A stretch of DNA of 64,000 nucleotides from Amphiplicatus sp046296195 (GTDB taxonomy: Bacteria > Pseudomonadota > Alphaproteobacteria > Caulobacterales > Parvularculaceae). This document shows positions 41,994 through 49,997 of this stretch, one piece after another. The DNA lies in NCBI GenBank assembly GCA_046296195.1, contig JBKBLR010000001.1:124001-188000 (forward strand). Direction: 5' to 3'. The position numbers were made by a program, and so were the translations under genes. The notes under the pieces were generated by a model that worked only from the letters and a program-made list of their open reading frames with translations, had not been told where the DNA came from and did no database searches. Position 1 is the first letter of the stretch. Every line of letters begins with the position of its first letter.

Positions 41994-43022
41994 ATGAGCG
42001 TTCTCTCCGACCTTGACGCGCGAGCGCGCGAGATTTTCCGCCAGATCGTCGAGTCCTATCTCGAGACCGGCGAACCGGTCGGCTCGCGCACGCTGAGCCA
42101 TGACCGCCGGATCGCAGTCTCTCCAGCGACCATCCGCAACGTGATGGCGGATCTCACCGATCTTGGGCTCCTTCACGCGCCGCACATTTCCGCCGGGCGC
42201 CTGCCGACCGAACTCGGCCTTCGTCTTTTCGTCGACAGCCTCTTGCAGCTCGGCGATCTGTCGGACGAGGAGCGCCGCGCGCTCGACGTCGCGGGCGAGG
42301 AGGAGAACGCCGGCACGGTCCTCGAACAGGCGGCGGCCAGGCTCTCCGGCCTTACCCGAACCGCAAGCCTCGTCGTCGCGCCGAAGATCGAGGCGCCGCT
42401 GCGCCATATCGAATTTGTCGCCACCAATCCCGGCGAAGCGCTCGCCGTCCTCGTCTTCGAGGACGGGCGCGTCGAGAACCGGGTGATGAAAACGCCGCCC
42501 GGCCTCACCCAGTCGGGCGTCACCGCCGCCGGAAACTATCTCGCTGCGCGCCTCAAGGGCCGGACGATCAGCGAAGCGCGCGAGGCGATCCTGAAGGAGA
42601 TCGAAGACAACAAGGCCGCGCTCGACGAATTGACGGCGCGGCTTGTCGCCGAGGGCGTTGCGGAGATTTCAAGCGCCGAGCGCACCTCGCTCATCGTGCG
42701 CGGACGCGGACGCCTTCTTGACGAGGGCTCGGTTCAGGACCTTGAGCGCGTGCGGATGCTGTTCGACGATCTCGAACGCAAGCGCGACGTGATCGAAGTC
42801 CTCAACGCGGCGCGAGACGCCGAAGGCGTCAAGATCTTCATCGGGTCGGAGAACCGTTTGTTCTCGCTGTCGGGGTCGTCTGTCGTCGTTGCGCCCTACC
42901 GCGACAGCGGCAACAACATTGTCGGTGTTCTCGGCGTCATCGGCCCGACACGGCTCAATTACGCCCGGGTCATCCCGATCGTCGACTACGCCGCCGAGGT
43001 CGTCTCCCGGCGGTTGAAATAG
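41994..43022 (+). CDS. hrcA: Heat-inducible transcription repressor HrcA
   Basis: Represses groESL (and sometimes dnaK) by binding CIRCE. The 342-residue protein has the N-terminal winged helix (VGSRTLSHDRRIAVSPATIR, then NVMADLTDLGLLHAPHISAG, RLPTELGLRLFVD) and the C-terminal domain ending RLNYARVIPIVDYAAEVVSR. No CIRCE is seen beside hrcA, grpE or dnaK in the window, so its target, probably groESL, is elsewhere. grpE follows after 27 bp. Confidence 0.96.
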   Translation: MSVLSDLDARAREIFRQIVESYLETGEPVGSRTLSHDRRIAVSPATIRNVMADLTDLGLLHAPHISAGRLPTELGLRLFVDSLLQLGDLSDEERRALDVAGEEENAGTVLEQAAARLSGLTRTASLVVAPKIEAPLRHIEFVATNPGEALAVLVFEDGRVENRVMKTPPGLTQSGVTAAGNYLAARLKGRTISEAREAILKEIEDNKAALDELTARLVAEGVAEISSAERTSLIVRGRGRLLDEGSVQDLERVRMLFDDLERKRDVIEVLNAARDAEGVKIFIGSENRLFSLSGSSVVVAPYRDSGNNIVGVLGVIGPTRLNYARVIPIVDYAAEVVSRRLK

Positions 43023-43049
43023 CCCCGCCGGCCCCGTACATCGCGCTCC

Positions 43050-43640
43050 ATGACCCCGACCGAAGAATACGGCCCCAATGACGGGCAGCCCGCGGCCGAG
43101 AGCCAGCCCGCCGCCGAGGCAGACGCCGGCGCGGCGAGGATCGCCGCGCTTGAGGAAGAGGTTGCGGCGCTCAACGACCGTATCCTCCGCCTTGCAGCCG
43201 AGCTCGAAAACACCCGTCGGCGCGGCGAGCGGGAGAAGCAGGACGCCAGCCGCTACGCCATCGCCTCCTTCGCGCGCGACCTCGTCGCCGTCGCCGACGC
43301 CTTTGACCGCGCGCTGCAGAGCCTGCCGCCCGAGGGGGCCGAAGCAAGCCCCGAGACGCTCTCGGGCTTCGCCGCCGGCGTCCGCATGACCGAGCGCGCG
43401 CTCATCGCCGCGCTCGAGCGCCATGGCGTGAAGAAGATCGACCCCAAAGGCGAGAAGTTCGACCCGAACCTGCATCAGGCGGTGGCGCAGGCGCCGGCGC
43501 CGGGCGTTCCGGCGGGCCATGTCGCCGAAACGGCGCAGACCGGGTTCGTCATCGGCGACCGGGTGCTGCGCGCCGCGATGGTCATCGTCTCAACCGGCGA
43601 GCCCGCCGCCGGCGGCGTGCATGTCGACACGACGGCCTAG
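43050..43640 (+). CDS. grpE: Nucleotide exchange factor GrpE
   Basis: Releases ADP from DnaK. The 196-residue protein has an acidic disordered N-terminus, a long coiled coil (about 30-90; ALEEEVAALNDRILRLAAEL, ENTRRRGEREKQDASRYAIA) and the beta-domain signature HGVKKIDPKGEKFDPNLHQA. It follows hrcA in the same direction, the usual arrangement; dnaK-dnaJ lie about 8 kb further on and in the opposite direction. Confidence 0.96.
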   Translation: MTPTEEYGPNDGQPAAESQPAAEADAGAARIAALEEEVAALNDRILRLAAELENTRRRGEREKQDASRYAIASFARDLVAVADAFDRALQSLPPEGAEASPETLSGFAAGVRMTERALIAALERHGVKKIDPKGEKFDPNLHQAVAQAPAPGVPAGHVAETAQTGFVIGDRVLRAAMVIVSTGEPAAGGVHVDTTA

Positions 43641-43663
43641 AGCGGCGGGCGCAAAACGGCGCG

Positions 43664-44476
43664 CTAGGTTTCAACGCGCAACCGGAACTTCTGCGATTGC
43701 TGCAGCACCATCGCGGCGGCCCAAGGCCTCGGCAGCGCCTTCATCAGCCAGACGACGAATTTGTTCCACAGCCCCGGAACGAACACGACATGGCCGCGCT
43801 CGACCGCCTCGAGCGCGCTTTCCGCGACGGGCCGCGCGGCCATGAACATATAGTTGGGCAACGCCGAGACGAGGCCGCGCGTGTTGTTGACGTCATGGAA
43901 CTCCGAATAGGTGAAGCCTGGACACAGCGCCGAGACCCTGACGCCCTTGTCGATGTTTTCGGCGGCGAGCGACTGCGAGAAGCTGACGAGGAACGCCTTC
44001 ACCGCGCCATAGAGCGTGTGCCCCGCAGCGCCCGGCACGAGACCGGCGACCGAGGCGACATTGATGATCCGCCCATAGCCATTCGCCTGCATGCCGGGAA
44101 GGAAGAGATGAACGAGATGGGCGTAGGAAGTCATCATCAGCTCGATGAAATCGCGGTGAGTCGTCCAAGCGACGTCCTCGAAATGGCCGGGCTGTCCGTA
44201 GCCGGCGTTGTTGACGAGGATGTCGACGGGCTTTTCCGCCGCCGCGATCGCCGCCGCGATCTCGCCGGGCCCCTCGGGACGAGCGAGATCGGCGCCGATC
44301 GTCACCGTTTCAATGCCGTGCGCGGCGGCGAGCCTTGATGCAAGCACGGCGAGCCGGTCGGCGCGCCGCGCGGTGAGAATAAGATTGGCGCCGCGCGCAG
44401 CGAGCGCCTCGGCGAACGCCTCACCGATCCCGGCGGAGGCGCCGGTGACGAGCGCCCAACGTCCCTTGATGTTCAT
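43664..44476 (-). CDS. Classical SDR family oxidoreductase
   Basis: A 270-residue NAD(P)-dependent enzyme with intact motifs: TGASAGIG (11-18), NNAG (89-92), Ser142, Tyr156 and Lys160 (LYGAVKAFLVSFSQSL). GFTYSEFHD and the extended C-terminal hydrophobic helix (GLWNKFVVWLMKALPRPW) recall DltE-like and 17-beta-HSD-like membrane-associated SDRs that act on lipid substrates. Substrate unknown. Single gene, convergent with grpE and divergent from an UrcA gene. Confidence 0.87.
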   Translation of the reverse strand: MNIKGRWALVTGASAGIGEAFAEALAARGANLILTARRADRLAVLASRLAAAHGIETVTIGADLARPEGPGEIAAAIAAAEKPVDILVNNAGYGQPGHFEDVAWTTHRDFIELMMTSYAHLVHLFLPGMQANGYGRIINVASVAGLVPGAAGHTLYGAVKAFLVSFSQSLAAENIDKGVRVSALCPGFTYSEFHDVNNTRGLVSALPNYMFMAARPVAESALEAVERGHVVFVPGLWNKFVVWLMKALPRPWAAAMVLQQSQKFRLRVET

Positions 44477-44668
44477 CAGAAGCTGTCTCCGGCAAATTTG
44501 CGACGAACCGTGCGCCGATGCGACGACCGGCGCGCGCGAAGAGATGAGGCGGATCGCCAGCAGCGCCCGCGTCGATCATCATCGCCTCATCGGCTGATCC
44601 GCGCCGCGGCGCAAACCGCAGCAGGCAAAGCCGGATCAGAGGGCGTCAGAAACTCACGGAGACCAGCC

Positions 44669-44983
44669 ATGAAGACGCTCAGCCTGCGCACCGTCCTCGT
44701 CGCCGCCGCCTTCGCCGCGCATTCAAGCGGCGCCGGCGCGACGGAGGTCAGATTTTCCTTTCACGCCGCTGAACTCGGCGATCCAGAGGCGCTCTATGAG
44801 CGCATGGAGGCGCGGGCCGCAGCCGCCTGTGCGACCGTCGGGCGTCGCCCCTTGTGGGCCCGCCAGGCGGAGAAAGACTGCGCCGCCGCGCTGCTCGATG
44901 AGTTCGTCGCCGACGCCGCGAACCCGTCTCTTGAGGCGCTGCACGACCGCTCAGCCGGCGGACGCCTCGCTGCGCTTCGCTGA
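44669..44983 (+). CDS. UrcA family small secreted protein (second copy)
   Basis: A 104-residue precursor; ATG 44669 has GGAG upstream and starts a Sec signal (LRTVLVAAAFAAHSSGAGA). The mature part follows the UrcA plan: RFSFHAAELGDPEALYERM, AAAACATVGRRP and a second Cys about 18 residues later (EKDCAAALL), then a C-terminal helix. It diverges from the copy at 29923. Its last 33 bp overlap the end of the converging O-antigen ligase-like gene. No BlaI-like dyad is visible upstream of this copy. Confidence 0.7.
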   Translation: MKTLSLRTVLVAAAFAAHSSGAGATEVRFSFHAAELGDPEALYERMEARAAAACATVGRRPLWARQAEKDCAAALLDEFVADAANPSLEALHDRSAGGRLAALR

Positions 44984-46474
44984 GGCGCGCCGGCGCACGC
45001 CGGACGCCGCCTTCGTCCCGGCGAAGGCGGCGATCAGCACAAAGATCATCGCCAGGTTCCCGGTCTGCGACGTGATCGTACGGCTGATGAGGATCGCCGC
45101 GGCGGCGCCCGCGCAGGCGAGGTAGATCGCCGTCATCGCGCGGGATGCGTCCGCAGCGCGTCTAAGCCCCGCCAAACCGAAGGCGACGAGCATCGCGATG
45201 AAGGCGGCCGGACCCGGAAAACCGAAATCGAGCGCCAGCGTCAGATAATAATTATCGATCGTGAGCGTCTGCCCCCAGAAGCCGAGAATGCGAGAGGACC
45301 GTCCCGAGCCGTAGCCGAGGACCGGGCGCTTCAGGATTTTCGGCCAGGCCTGCTCCATCTGCTCGAGGCGCGACTGCGTCGAGTTCGACGCCGACACCCC
45401 GCCCTTGCCCGCCACCATGGCGTAGGTTCCGGCGGCGATCAGCGGCGAGGACAGGAGGAGGATCGCGGTCGCCAGGCCGACGAGCGGCCGGAAGCGCAGG
45501 GCGCGCGGCCTCGTGAGAAACCGCGCCGTGAACACGGCCGCCATGAAGCCGAGCGCGATCGTCATGCCGAGGCCGGCCCCGCGCGAATTCGTGGCGACCG
45601 CGCCGAGGAGAATGAGCGTGAATGCCGCCGCCCACAGCCAGCGCGCGCGCGGATCGCGCGACCGCGCCGTGAAGGCGAGCGCGAAGGGGGCGACGAACGC
45701 CATGTGCTCGCCGAGCGACAGGGGATGCGTGTGCGAGGCCTGCGCGCGGAAGAAGCCGTCGCGGATCTTCTGGAGCTGCACGTTCTGCAGCCAGACGGCG
45801 TCATCGCCGATGAAGGGCGACAGGACGATCGCCATCAGCTGCTGCGTCGCGGCCTCGATGACGGCGACGCCGGCGACGATCATGGCGCCGATGATGAACG
45901 CCTTGACGACCGCTTCGAATTCCCGTTCCCGCCGGCAATAGGTGAGCACGGCGCAGAAAGGGAGCAGCCAGATCATGGTCTGCCGGAAAAACTCCGGCGC
46001 GGCGAGCGCGCGGCCCTCGGCGAGCGGCAGGCTGAGGAGCCCGAGCGCAAACAGTCCGAACACAGACCAGGCGATAAAGCGGCTGCGCCTCACCGCGAGC
46101 GAGAACTGCGCCCGCCGATAGCGCGAGACCGCCATGTCGTAGAGCCACATCGCGCTCACCGCATAGAGAATGAGCCGCGGCGGCGTCAGAATCGGCGAGG
46201 GCCCGACCTTCACGAAAATGTAGACCGGCCAGACCGCGAGAAGGACGCTGGCGATGAGGACGAGGGCGAGGGCGAGCTTGCGCGGCGCGGCGCGCGCCTC
46301 CGGCGCCTTCGCCCACAGGACGGCAAGCGGCGGCAGAAGAAAGACGAGCGCGAGCGGCGGCAGGATGACCGCCGTCGCAGCGGCGAGCGCGACATAAACC
46401 GTAAAGCCGAGCCACCATCCGGCCTTGCGCAGGAGGGCGGTCGCAGGAGGCGGCGCGGCGACGGAAATGCTCAT
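44951..46474 (-). CDS. O-antigen ligase/polymerase-like membrane protein (Wzy_C family)
   Basis: A 507-residue protein with about 12 membrane helices. The large periplasmic loop before the late helices has the Wzy/WaaL landmarks: ATNSRGAGLGMTIALGFMAA, then SRLEQMEQAWPKILKRPVLG (ligase-type R-x3-W-x8-P-x2-G), and YGSGRSSRILGFW with LTIDNYYLTLALDFGFPG after it. Such proteins polymerise or ligate polysaccharides on undecaprenyl carriers. It is not in a polysaccharide cluster here, so WaaL, Wzy or another ligase cannot be distinguished. Confidence 0.85.
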   Translation of the reverse strand: MSISVAAPPPATALLRKAGWWLGFTVYVALAAATAVILPPLALVFLLPPLAVLWAKAPEARAAPRKLALALVLIASVLLAVWPVYIFVKVGPSPILTPPRLILYAVSAMWLYDMAVSRYRRAQFSLAVRRSRFIAWSVFGLFALGLLSLPLAEGRALAAPEFFRQTMIWLLPFCAVLTYCRREREFEAVVKAFIIGAMIVAGVAVIEAATQQLMAIVLSPFIGDDAVWLQNVQLQKIRDGFFRAQASHTHPLSLGEHMAFVAPFALAFTARSRDPRARWLWAAAFTLILLGAVATNSRGAGLGMTIALGFMAAVFTARFLTRPRALRFRPLVGLATAILLLSSPLIAAGTYAMVAGKGGVSASNSTQSRLEQMEQAWPKILKRPVLGYGSGRSSRILGFWGQTLTIDNYYLTLALDFGFPGPAAFIAMLVAFGLAGLRRAADASRAMTAIYLACAGAAAAILISRTITSQTGNLAMIFVLIAAFAGTKAASGVRRRASAKRSEASAG

Positions 46475-46567
46475 GGCCGCTCCTTACCCCTCCGACGGGC
46501 GCCATCTGGTTAATGGCCTCGATTGCACGCGACTTGCAGCGCCGGAGGCGTTAAGGACTCGGCCGTC

Positions 46568-46876
46568 ATGGACACCCTCGCCTTCATCGTCGCGCTTCTG
46601 GTCTTCGTCGCCGTGGGCTTCTGGTATGTCGAGAACGAGATGAAACGGTCGGACGGCGCGCAGGGGCTGTTCGCCGTCCGCGCCGCCGAGAAGCCGAAAA
46701 GGGTCCGGGTTCCGCGCTACGCCGAGGGCGCCGAGGCCCTGCGCTATCGCCCGCGCGGCGCCGCGGCCGAGGCGGCGGCGGAAACGTCAATCGCGGGACC
46801 GGCTCCGGCGGCGGCGAGATACCGCCGGAAGGAACGCGCCTGGGACCGGGCGGCGAAGGCGGGCGACGAGGACTAG
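46568..46876 (+). CDS. Small single-span membrane protein of unknown function
   Basis: A 102-residue protein starting at ATG 46568. One N-terminal membrane helix (about 4-22, TLAFIVALLVFVAVGFWYVE) is followed by a strongly basic, disordered cytoplasmic tail rich in Arg/Ala/Glu. No homologous family is recognised; orientation follows the positive-inside rule. It stands between an O-antigen ligase-like gene and a PLP enzyme, 75 bp before the latter. Confidence 0.6.
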   Translation: MDTLAFIVALLVFVAVGFWYVENEMKRSDGAQGLFAVRAAEKPKRVRVPRYAEGAEALRYRPRGAAAEAAAETSIAGPAPAAARYRRKERAWDRAAKAGDED

Positions 46877-46951
46877 GCGCCGTTCGATCGGTTCGGCGGC
46901 TATAGTCGTCCGGAAAGCCCCTCCCCTCACTGTTCCGACGAGGCTGGTCCC

Positions 46952-48088
46952 ATGCCGCATCTTGATGAAGCGCTGATCGGCGCGCCGGACGGCGCCCGCC
47001 GGCTGTCGACGCCGGCGCTCGTCATCGACCTCGGCCCCTTCGAGCGCAACATCGCCCTGATGCAGGCTCATTGCGACCGCGCGGGGCTGAAGCTGCGCCC
47101 GCACGCCAAGACGCACAAATCATCCGCGATCGCTCGCCGGCAGATCAAGGCGGGCGCGATCGGACAATGCTGCGCCAAGCTCGGTGAGGCGGAGGCGCTC
47201 GCCGTCGCCGGCGTCGACGGCCTCCTCGTGACCTCGCCGGTGGTGACGCCGGCGGCGTTCGCGCGCGTTGCGCGGCTCAACGCGTCGCTTGATGATTTCA
47301 TGATCGTCGCCGACAGCGCGTGCTGCGTCGAAGGCTATGCTGGGGCGGCCGAAGCCTCAGGAAGACGCCTCAAGGTCCTCATCGACGTCGACATCGGCCT
47401 TCACCGCACCGGCGCTCAACCTGGGAGGCCGGCGCTGGCGCTGGCGCGGAAAGTCGCCGACTCGCCCGTTCTCGAACTTGCAGGGCTTCAAGGCTACGCC
47501 GGCCATCTCCAGCATGTCGCCGATTTCGGGGAGCGGCGCGGCGCCTCGGTCGGCGCGCTGCGGCTGCTGGCTGAAACGCGCGATGCGATACTCGGCGCCG
47601 GCCTTCCCTGCCCCATCGTCTCGGGCGGCGGCACCGGCACTTTCGACATCGACGCCGAGGCCGGCGTTTTCACCGAACTCCAGGCGGGCTCCTACATCTT
47701 CATGGACCGGCAATATCGCGACGTCGGCGGGCGGAACGCCGCGACGCTGCCCTTCGAGACCGCGCTTTTCGTCGCGACGACGGTCATCAGCGCGCCGGTT
47801 TCCGGCATGGTGACGACGGACGCAGGCCTCAAATCCTTCGCGACGGAAGCCGGGCCGCCGTTCATACATTCCGGCGCGCCCGCCGGCGCGCGCTATTTCT
47901 TCTTCGGCGACGAGCAGGGCGGCGTCGCGTTCGGCGGCGAGGACACGGCGCTCGCGCTCGGGTCCCGGCTGCTCTGCGCCGCGCCGCATTGCGACCCGAC
48001 GGTCAATCTCTATGATTTCTATCACGTCATCGACGGCGACCAACTGGTCGCGCTGTGGCCGATCGAGGCGCGCGGCCGGTCGGCGTGA
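46952..48088 (+). CDS. D-threonine aldolase-like fold type III PLP enzyme
   Basis: A 378-residue enzyme of the DSD1/D-threonine aldolase family. The PLP Lys is Lys53 in RPHAKTHKS; SGGGTGTF binds the phosphate; and the metal site is His346-x-Asp348 in APHCDPTVNLYD, as in D-threonine aldolase (His-x-Asp) rather than eukaryotic D-serine dehydratase (His-x-Cys). It probably cleaves D-3-hydroxyamino acids to glycine and an aldehyde. Single gene, convergent with a DUF3088 gene one base away. Confidence 0.88.
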   Translation: MPHLDEALIGAPDGARRLSTPALVIDLGPFERNIALMQAHCDRAGLKLRPHAKTHKSSAIARRQIKAGAIGQCCAKLGEAEALAVAGVDGLLVTSPVVTPAAFARVARLNASLDDFMIVADSACCVEGYAGAAEASGRRLKVLIDVDIGLHRTGAQPGRPALALARKVADSPVLELAGLQGYAGHLQHVADFGERRGASVGALRLLAETRDAILGAGLPCPIVSGGGTGTFDIDAEAGVFTELQAGSYIFMDRQYRDVGGRNAATLPFETALFVATTVISAPVSGMVTTDAGLKSFATEAGPPFIHSGAPAGARYFFFGDEQGGVAFGGEDTALALGSRLLCAAPHCDPTVNLYDFYHVIDGDQLVALWPIEARGRSA

Positions 48089-48089
48089 G

Positions 48090-48434
48090 TCAGCCCCCGC
48101 GCGGGATCGGCGTTCCGAAGCGCAGGGCGTAATAGCGGGCGATGTCACGCGCTTTGCCGATGAAGGCGCGCTCGTTCGACCGCTCAATCACTGAAAGGTC
48201 CTGATGCGGAGCATCCTCTGCGAGGACCAGGGTCGGGCAGTTCCAGCGCCCCGGCCCAAGAAGCGCGACGAGCCCTGCGCGCGGATGGGCGATTTCCTCA
48301 TAGCGGATGTCGAGCGTCTCCCGGATCGCCGGGAAATAATTGAGGAAACCCCAGACCTCCGCGCATTCCGGGCAGAACTCGCGCCGGCCATGATCGAGAA
48401 AGCCGGGCGGCAGCAGAAACAGCATGTCGCGCAT
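48090..48434 (-). CDS. DUF3088 family thioredoxin-like protein
   Basis: A 114-residue protein starting at ATG 48434. The beginning MRDMLFLLPPGFLDHGRREF is followed by CPECAEVWGFLNYFP with Cys21-x-x-Cys24 in the place of a thioredoxin active site; WNCPTLVLAED keeps the strand before the usual cis-Pro. DUF3088 proteins are probably small thioredoxin-fold proteins; activity untested as far as I know. Divergent from a methyltransferase gene. Confidence 0.8.
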   Translation of the reverse strand: MRDMLFLLPPGFLDHGRREFCPECAEVWGFLNYFPAIRETLDIRYEEIAHPRAGLVALLGPGRWNCPTLVLAEDAPHQDLSVIERSNERAFIGKARDIARYYALRFGTPIPRGG

Positions 48435-48518
48435 AGTCGACCCGTTATTGAACAGCTGAAAGCCATTGCGCGGCGCGCGCCGTCGCGCAAGGCTGCGCGC
48501 GTTTACGGGAGAGCCTGA

Positions 48519-49364
48519 ATGATCGAAGGAAAACCGAGCCGGACGGCGATGTCGGTCGCCTATCTGCGCGCGCTGCATCGCGAGCGCGACGACCCGCCCT
48601 GGGTGCTGGACGATCCCTTCGCGCGGCTTTTTGTCAGGGAGTTCTGGGACCGCGTCGTCGCGCAGAGCGATGTGCTCTATACGCCCGCCATGCAGGCGGC
48701 CGCGCGCGCCTTCATCGCCGCACGCCAGCGCTATGTCGAAGAGCGGCTCGAGGCCGGCGCCTTCGCTCAGTATGTCATTCTGGGCGCCGGCTATGACAGC
48801 TTCGTCTGGCGCCGCCCCGATCTCGTGCGGCGTTTCCGGGTGTTCGAGGTCGACCATCCGGCGAGCCAGGCCTTCAAACGCGCCCGCGCTGGCGCGATCG
48901 GCCTGCCGCGGTGCGAGGATGTTTCCTATGTGGCGATCGATTTCGAGAAGGAGACGCTGATATCGGCGCTTGAACGCTCGGGGTTCGACTGGACGGCGCC
49001 GACTTTCTTCGGCTGGCTCGGGGTCACGATGTATCTGACGACCGAGGCGACGGAAGCGACGCTGAGGACCGTCGCAGCCTGCGCCAAAGGATCGGAGATC
49101 GGCTTTTCCTGGTGCCCGGACCCGGCGGGGCTTTCAGCATTCGACCGCGAGACGCGCGCCGTCTTTGCGAAGATGGCGGCGAGCTTCGGCGAGCCGGCCG
49201 ATACGACCTACACGGAGGAAACGTTGAAAGCGCTCGTCGCGCGCGGCGACCTCCGCCTTCTCGACCTGCCCGCGCCCGCCGATATTGGGCGGCGCTATTT
49301 CGCGGACCGCAAGGACGGGCTTTCGCCCTACGGGCTTGAGCGCGTGGCCGTTGCGGGGGTGTAA
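48519..49364 (+). CDS. Class I SAM-dependent methyltransferase, LCM/TIGR00027 family
   Basis: A 281-residue protein of the leucine carboxyl methyltransferase fold. Marks: N-terminal KPSRTAMSVAYLRALH, VILGAGYDSFVWRRP (motif I), VFEVDHPASQAFKR (motif II with Asp), and FFGWLGVTMYLTTEA. The bacterial TIGR00027 group methylates small molecules or polyketides rather than PP2A; substrates are unknown. Single gene; the 375 bp after it hold only a decayed sulfotransferase. Confidence 0.85.
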   Translation: MIEGKPSRTAMSVAYLRALHRERDDPPWVLDDPFARLFVREFWDRVVAQSDVLYTPAMQAAARAFIAARQRYVEERLEAGAFAQYVILGAGYDSFVWRRPDLVRRFRVFEVDHPASQAFKRARAGAIGLPRCEDVSYVAIDFEKETLISALERSGFDWTAPTFFGWLGVTMYLTTEATEATLRTVAACAKGSEIGFSWCPDPAGLSAFDRETRAVFAKMAASFGEPADTTYTEETLKALVARGDLRLLDLPAPADIGRRYFADRKDGLSPYGLERVAVAGV

Positions 49365-49418
49365 GGACCGGAAGTCGATGGTTGCGGCGGGATCAGTCGG
49401 GCGCGCCGAGCGCTACGC

Positions 49419-49637
49419 TCATGCCAGTGTGCGCGGATGAGGACTCATCCGCGCATGCGGCGCATAAGCGCCGGCGCGCAGTCGCGCTTGCCTGCGCTGC
49501 ATGGATCGGTTCCGGTCCGTGCAGCTTGGTACCAGGTGGCGGCAGGGCCCGACGCCGAGCGTTTCCAGCGCGATCTTGCGCGCGGCTGTCCCCGTGCGCC
49601 CGAACCCGGCGCCGATGATGGAGAGGGTCAAGGGCAC
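49419..49637 (-). pseudogene. Remnant of a sulfotransferase gene (5-prime part only)
   Basis: The first 40 codons (from GTG 49637) read SIIGAGFGRTGTAARKIALE, then TLGVGPCRHLV, the PAPS-binding start of the Sulfotransfer_4-type family, whose members are usually over 200 residues. The homology then ends abruptly and the frame continues as Arg-rich nonsense to a stop at 49419. No 3-prime part is visible in any frame nearby. A 26-bp perfect inverted repeat (49430-49455) lies in the decayed segment. Confidence 0.6.
49430..49455. repeat. Perfect 12-bp inverted repeat
   Basis: TGCGCGGATGAG (49430-49441), spacer GA, CTCATCCGCGCA (49444-49455). It lies in the non-coding remnant between the methyltransferase gene and the dnaJ operon. 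No T-run follows on either strand. It may be a relic of a dispersed repeat or a protein-binding dyad. Confidence 0.6.
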
Positions 49638-49739
49638 GACTCACTTTCTGTCTTGGGGGGCTTTTACCCCATCGGAGGCGGGACAAGTAGGGCGCGCCCC
49701 AACCCGATGTCGCCGGCAGGCCGCTGGCTTCGATGCGCC

Positions 49740-49997
49740 CTATGCGCCGCTTGTGAAAAGCCTGAACAGAAATCTGGTCAAGGTTGCGGAACGCCATACG
49801 ACGAAAGCGGCGAGCGTGCCGGCGAGTATTCCAACCGCGATTGATGCGCCCGATGGGAGTTCCGCAAGCGCCGCAACAGCGAACCCTGACAAGCCACCAA
49901 CGACAAGCCATGTCGCGCCGGAAGCCAGAACTGCGGCGCCGATCCGCGCCTGTTCAGGTTCTTGCGCCGGATCAGACGCCGGGTCACGACCGCTCAC
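49740..49997 (-). CDS. Two-span membrane protein translationally coupled to dnaJ
   Basis: An 85-residue frame starting at GTG 49997, which overlaps the dnaJ stop (GTGA). The first 18 residues are hydrophilic (SGRDPASDPAQEPEQARIG); two membrane helices follow (about 20-46 and 50-68), then a basic tail WRSATLTRFLFRLF. No family is recognised. The coupling suggests real translation, although the codon use is slightly less GC-biased than in dnaJ. Confidence 0.5.
   Translation of the reverse strand: MSGRDPASDPAQEPEQARIGAAVLASGATWLVVGGLSGFAVAALAELPSGASIAVGILAGTLAAFVVWRSATLTRFLFRLFTSGA

Noticed and set aside
41942..43050. Search for a CIRCE element (TTAGCACTC-N9-GAGTGCTAA) beside hrcA, grpE and dnaK.
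   Set aside because: No such inverted repeat found; HrcA presumably acts on a locus outside the window.
44543..44591. Inverted repeat GATGAGGCG ... CGCCTCATC upstream of the second UrcA gene.
   Set aside because: Only 9-bp arms with a 31-nt loop in GC-rich sequence; likely chance.
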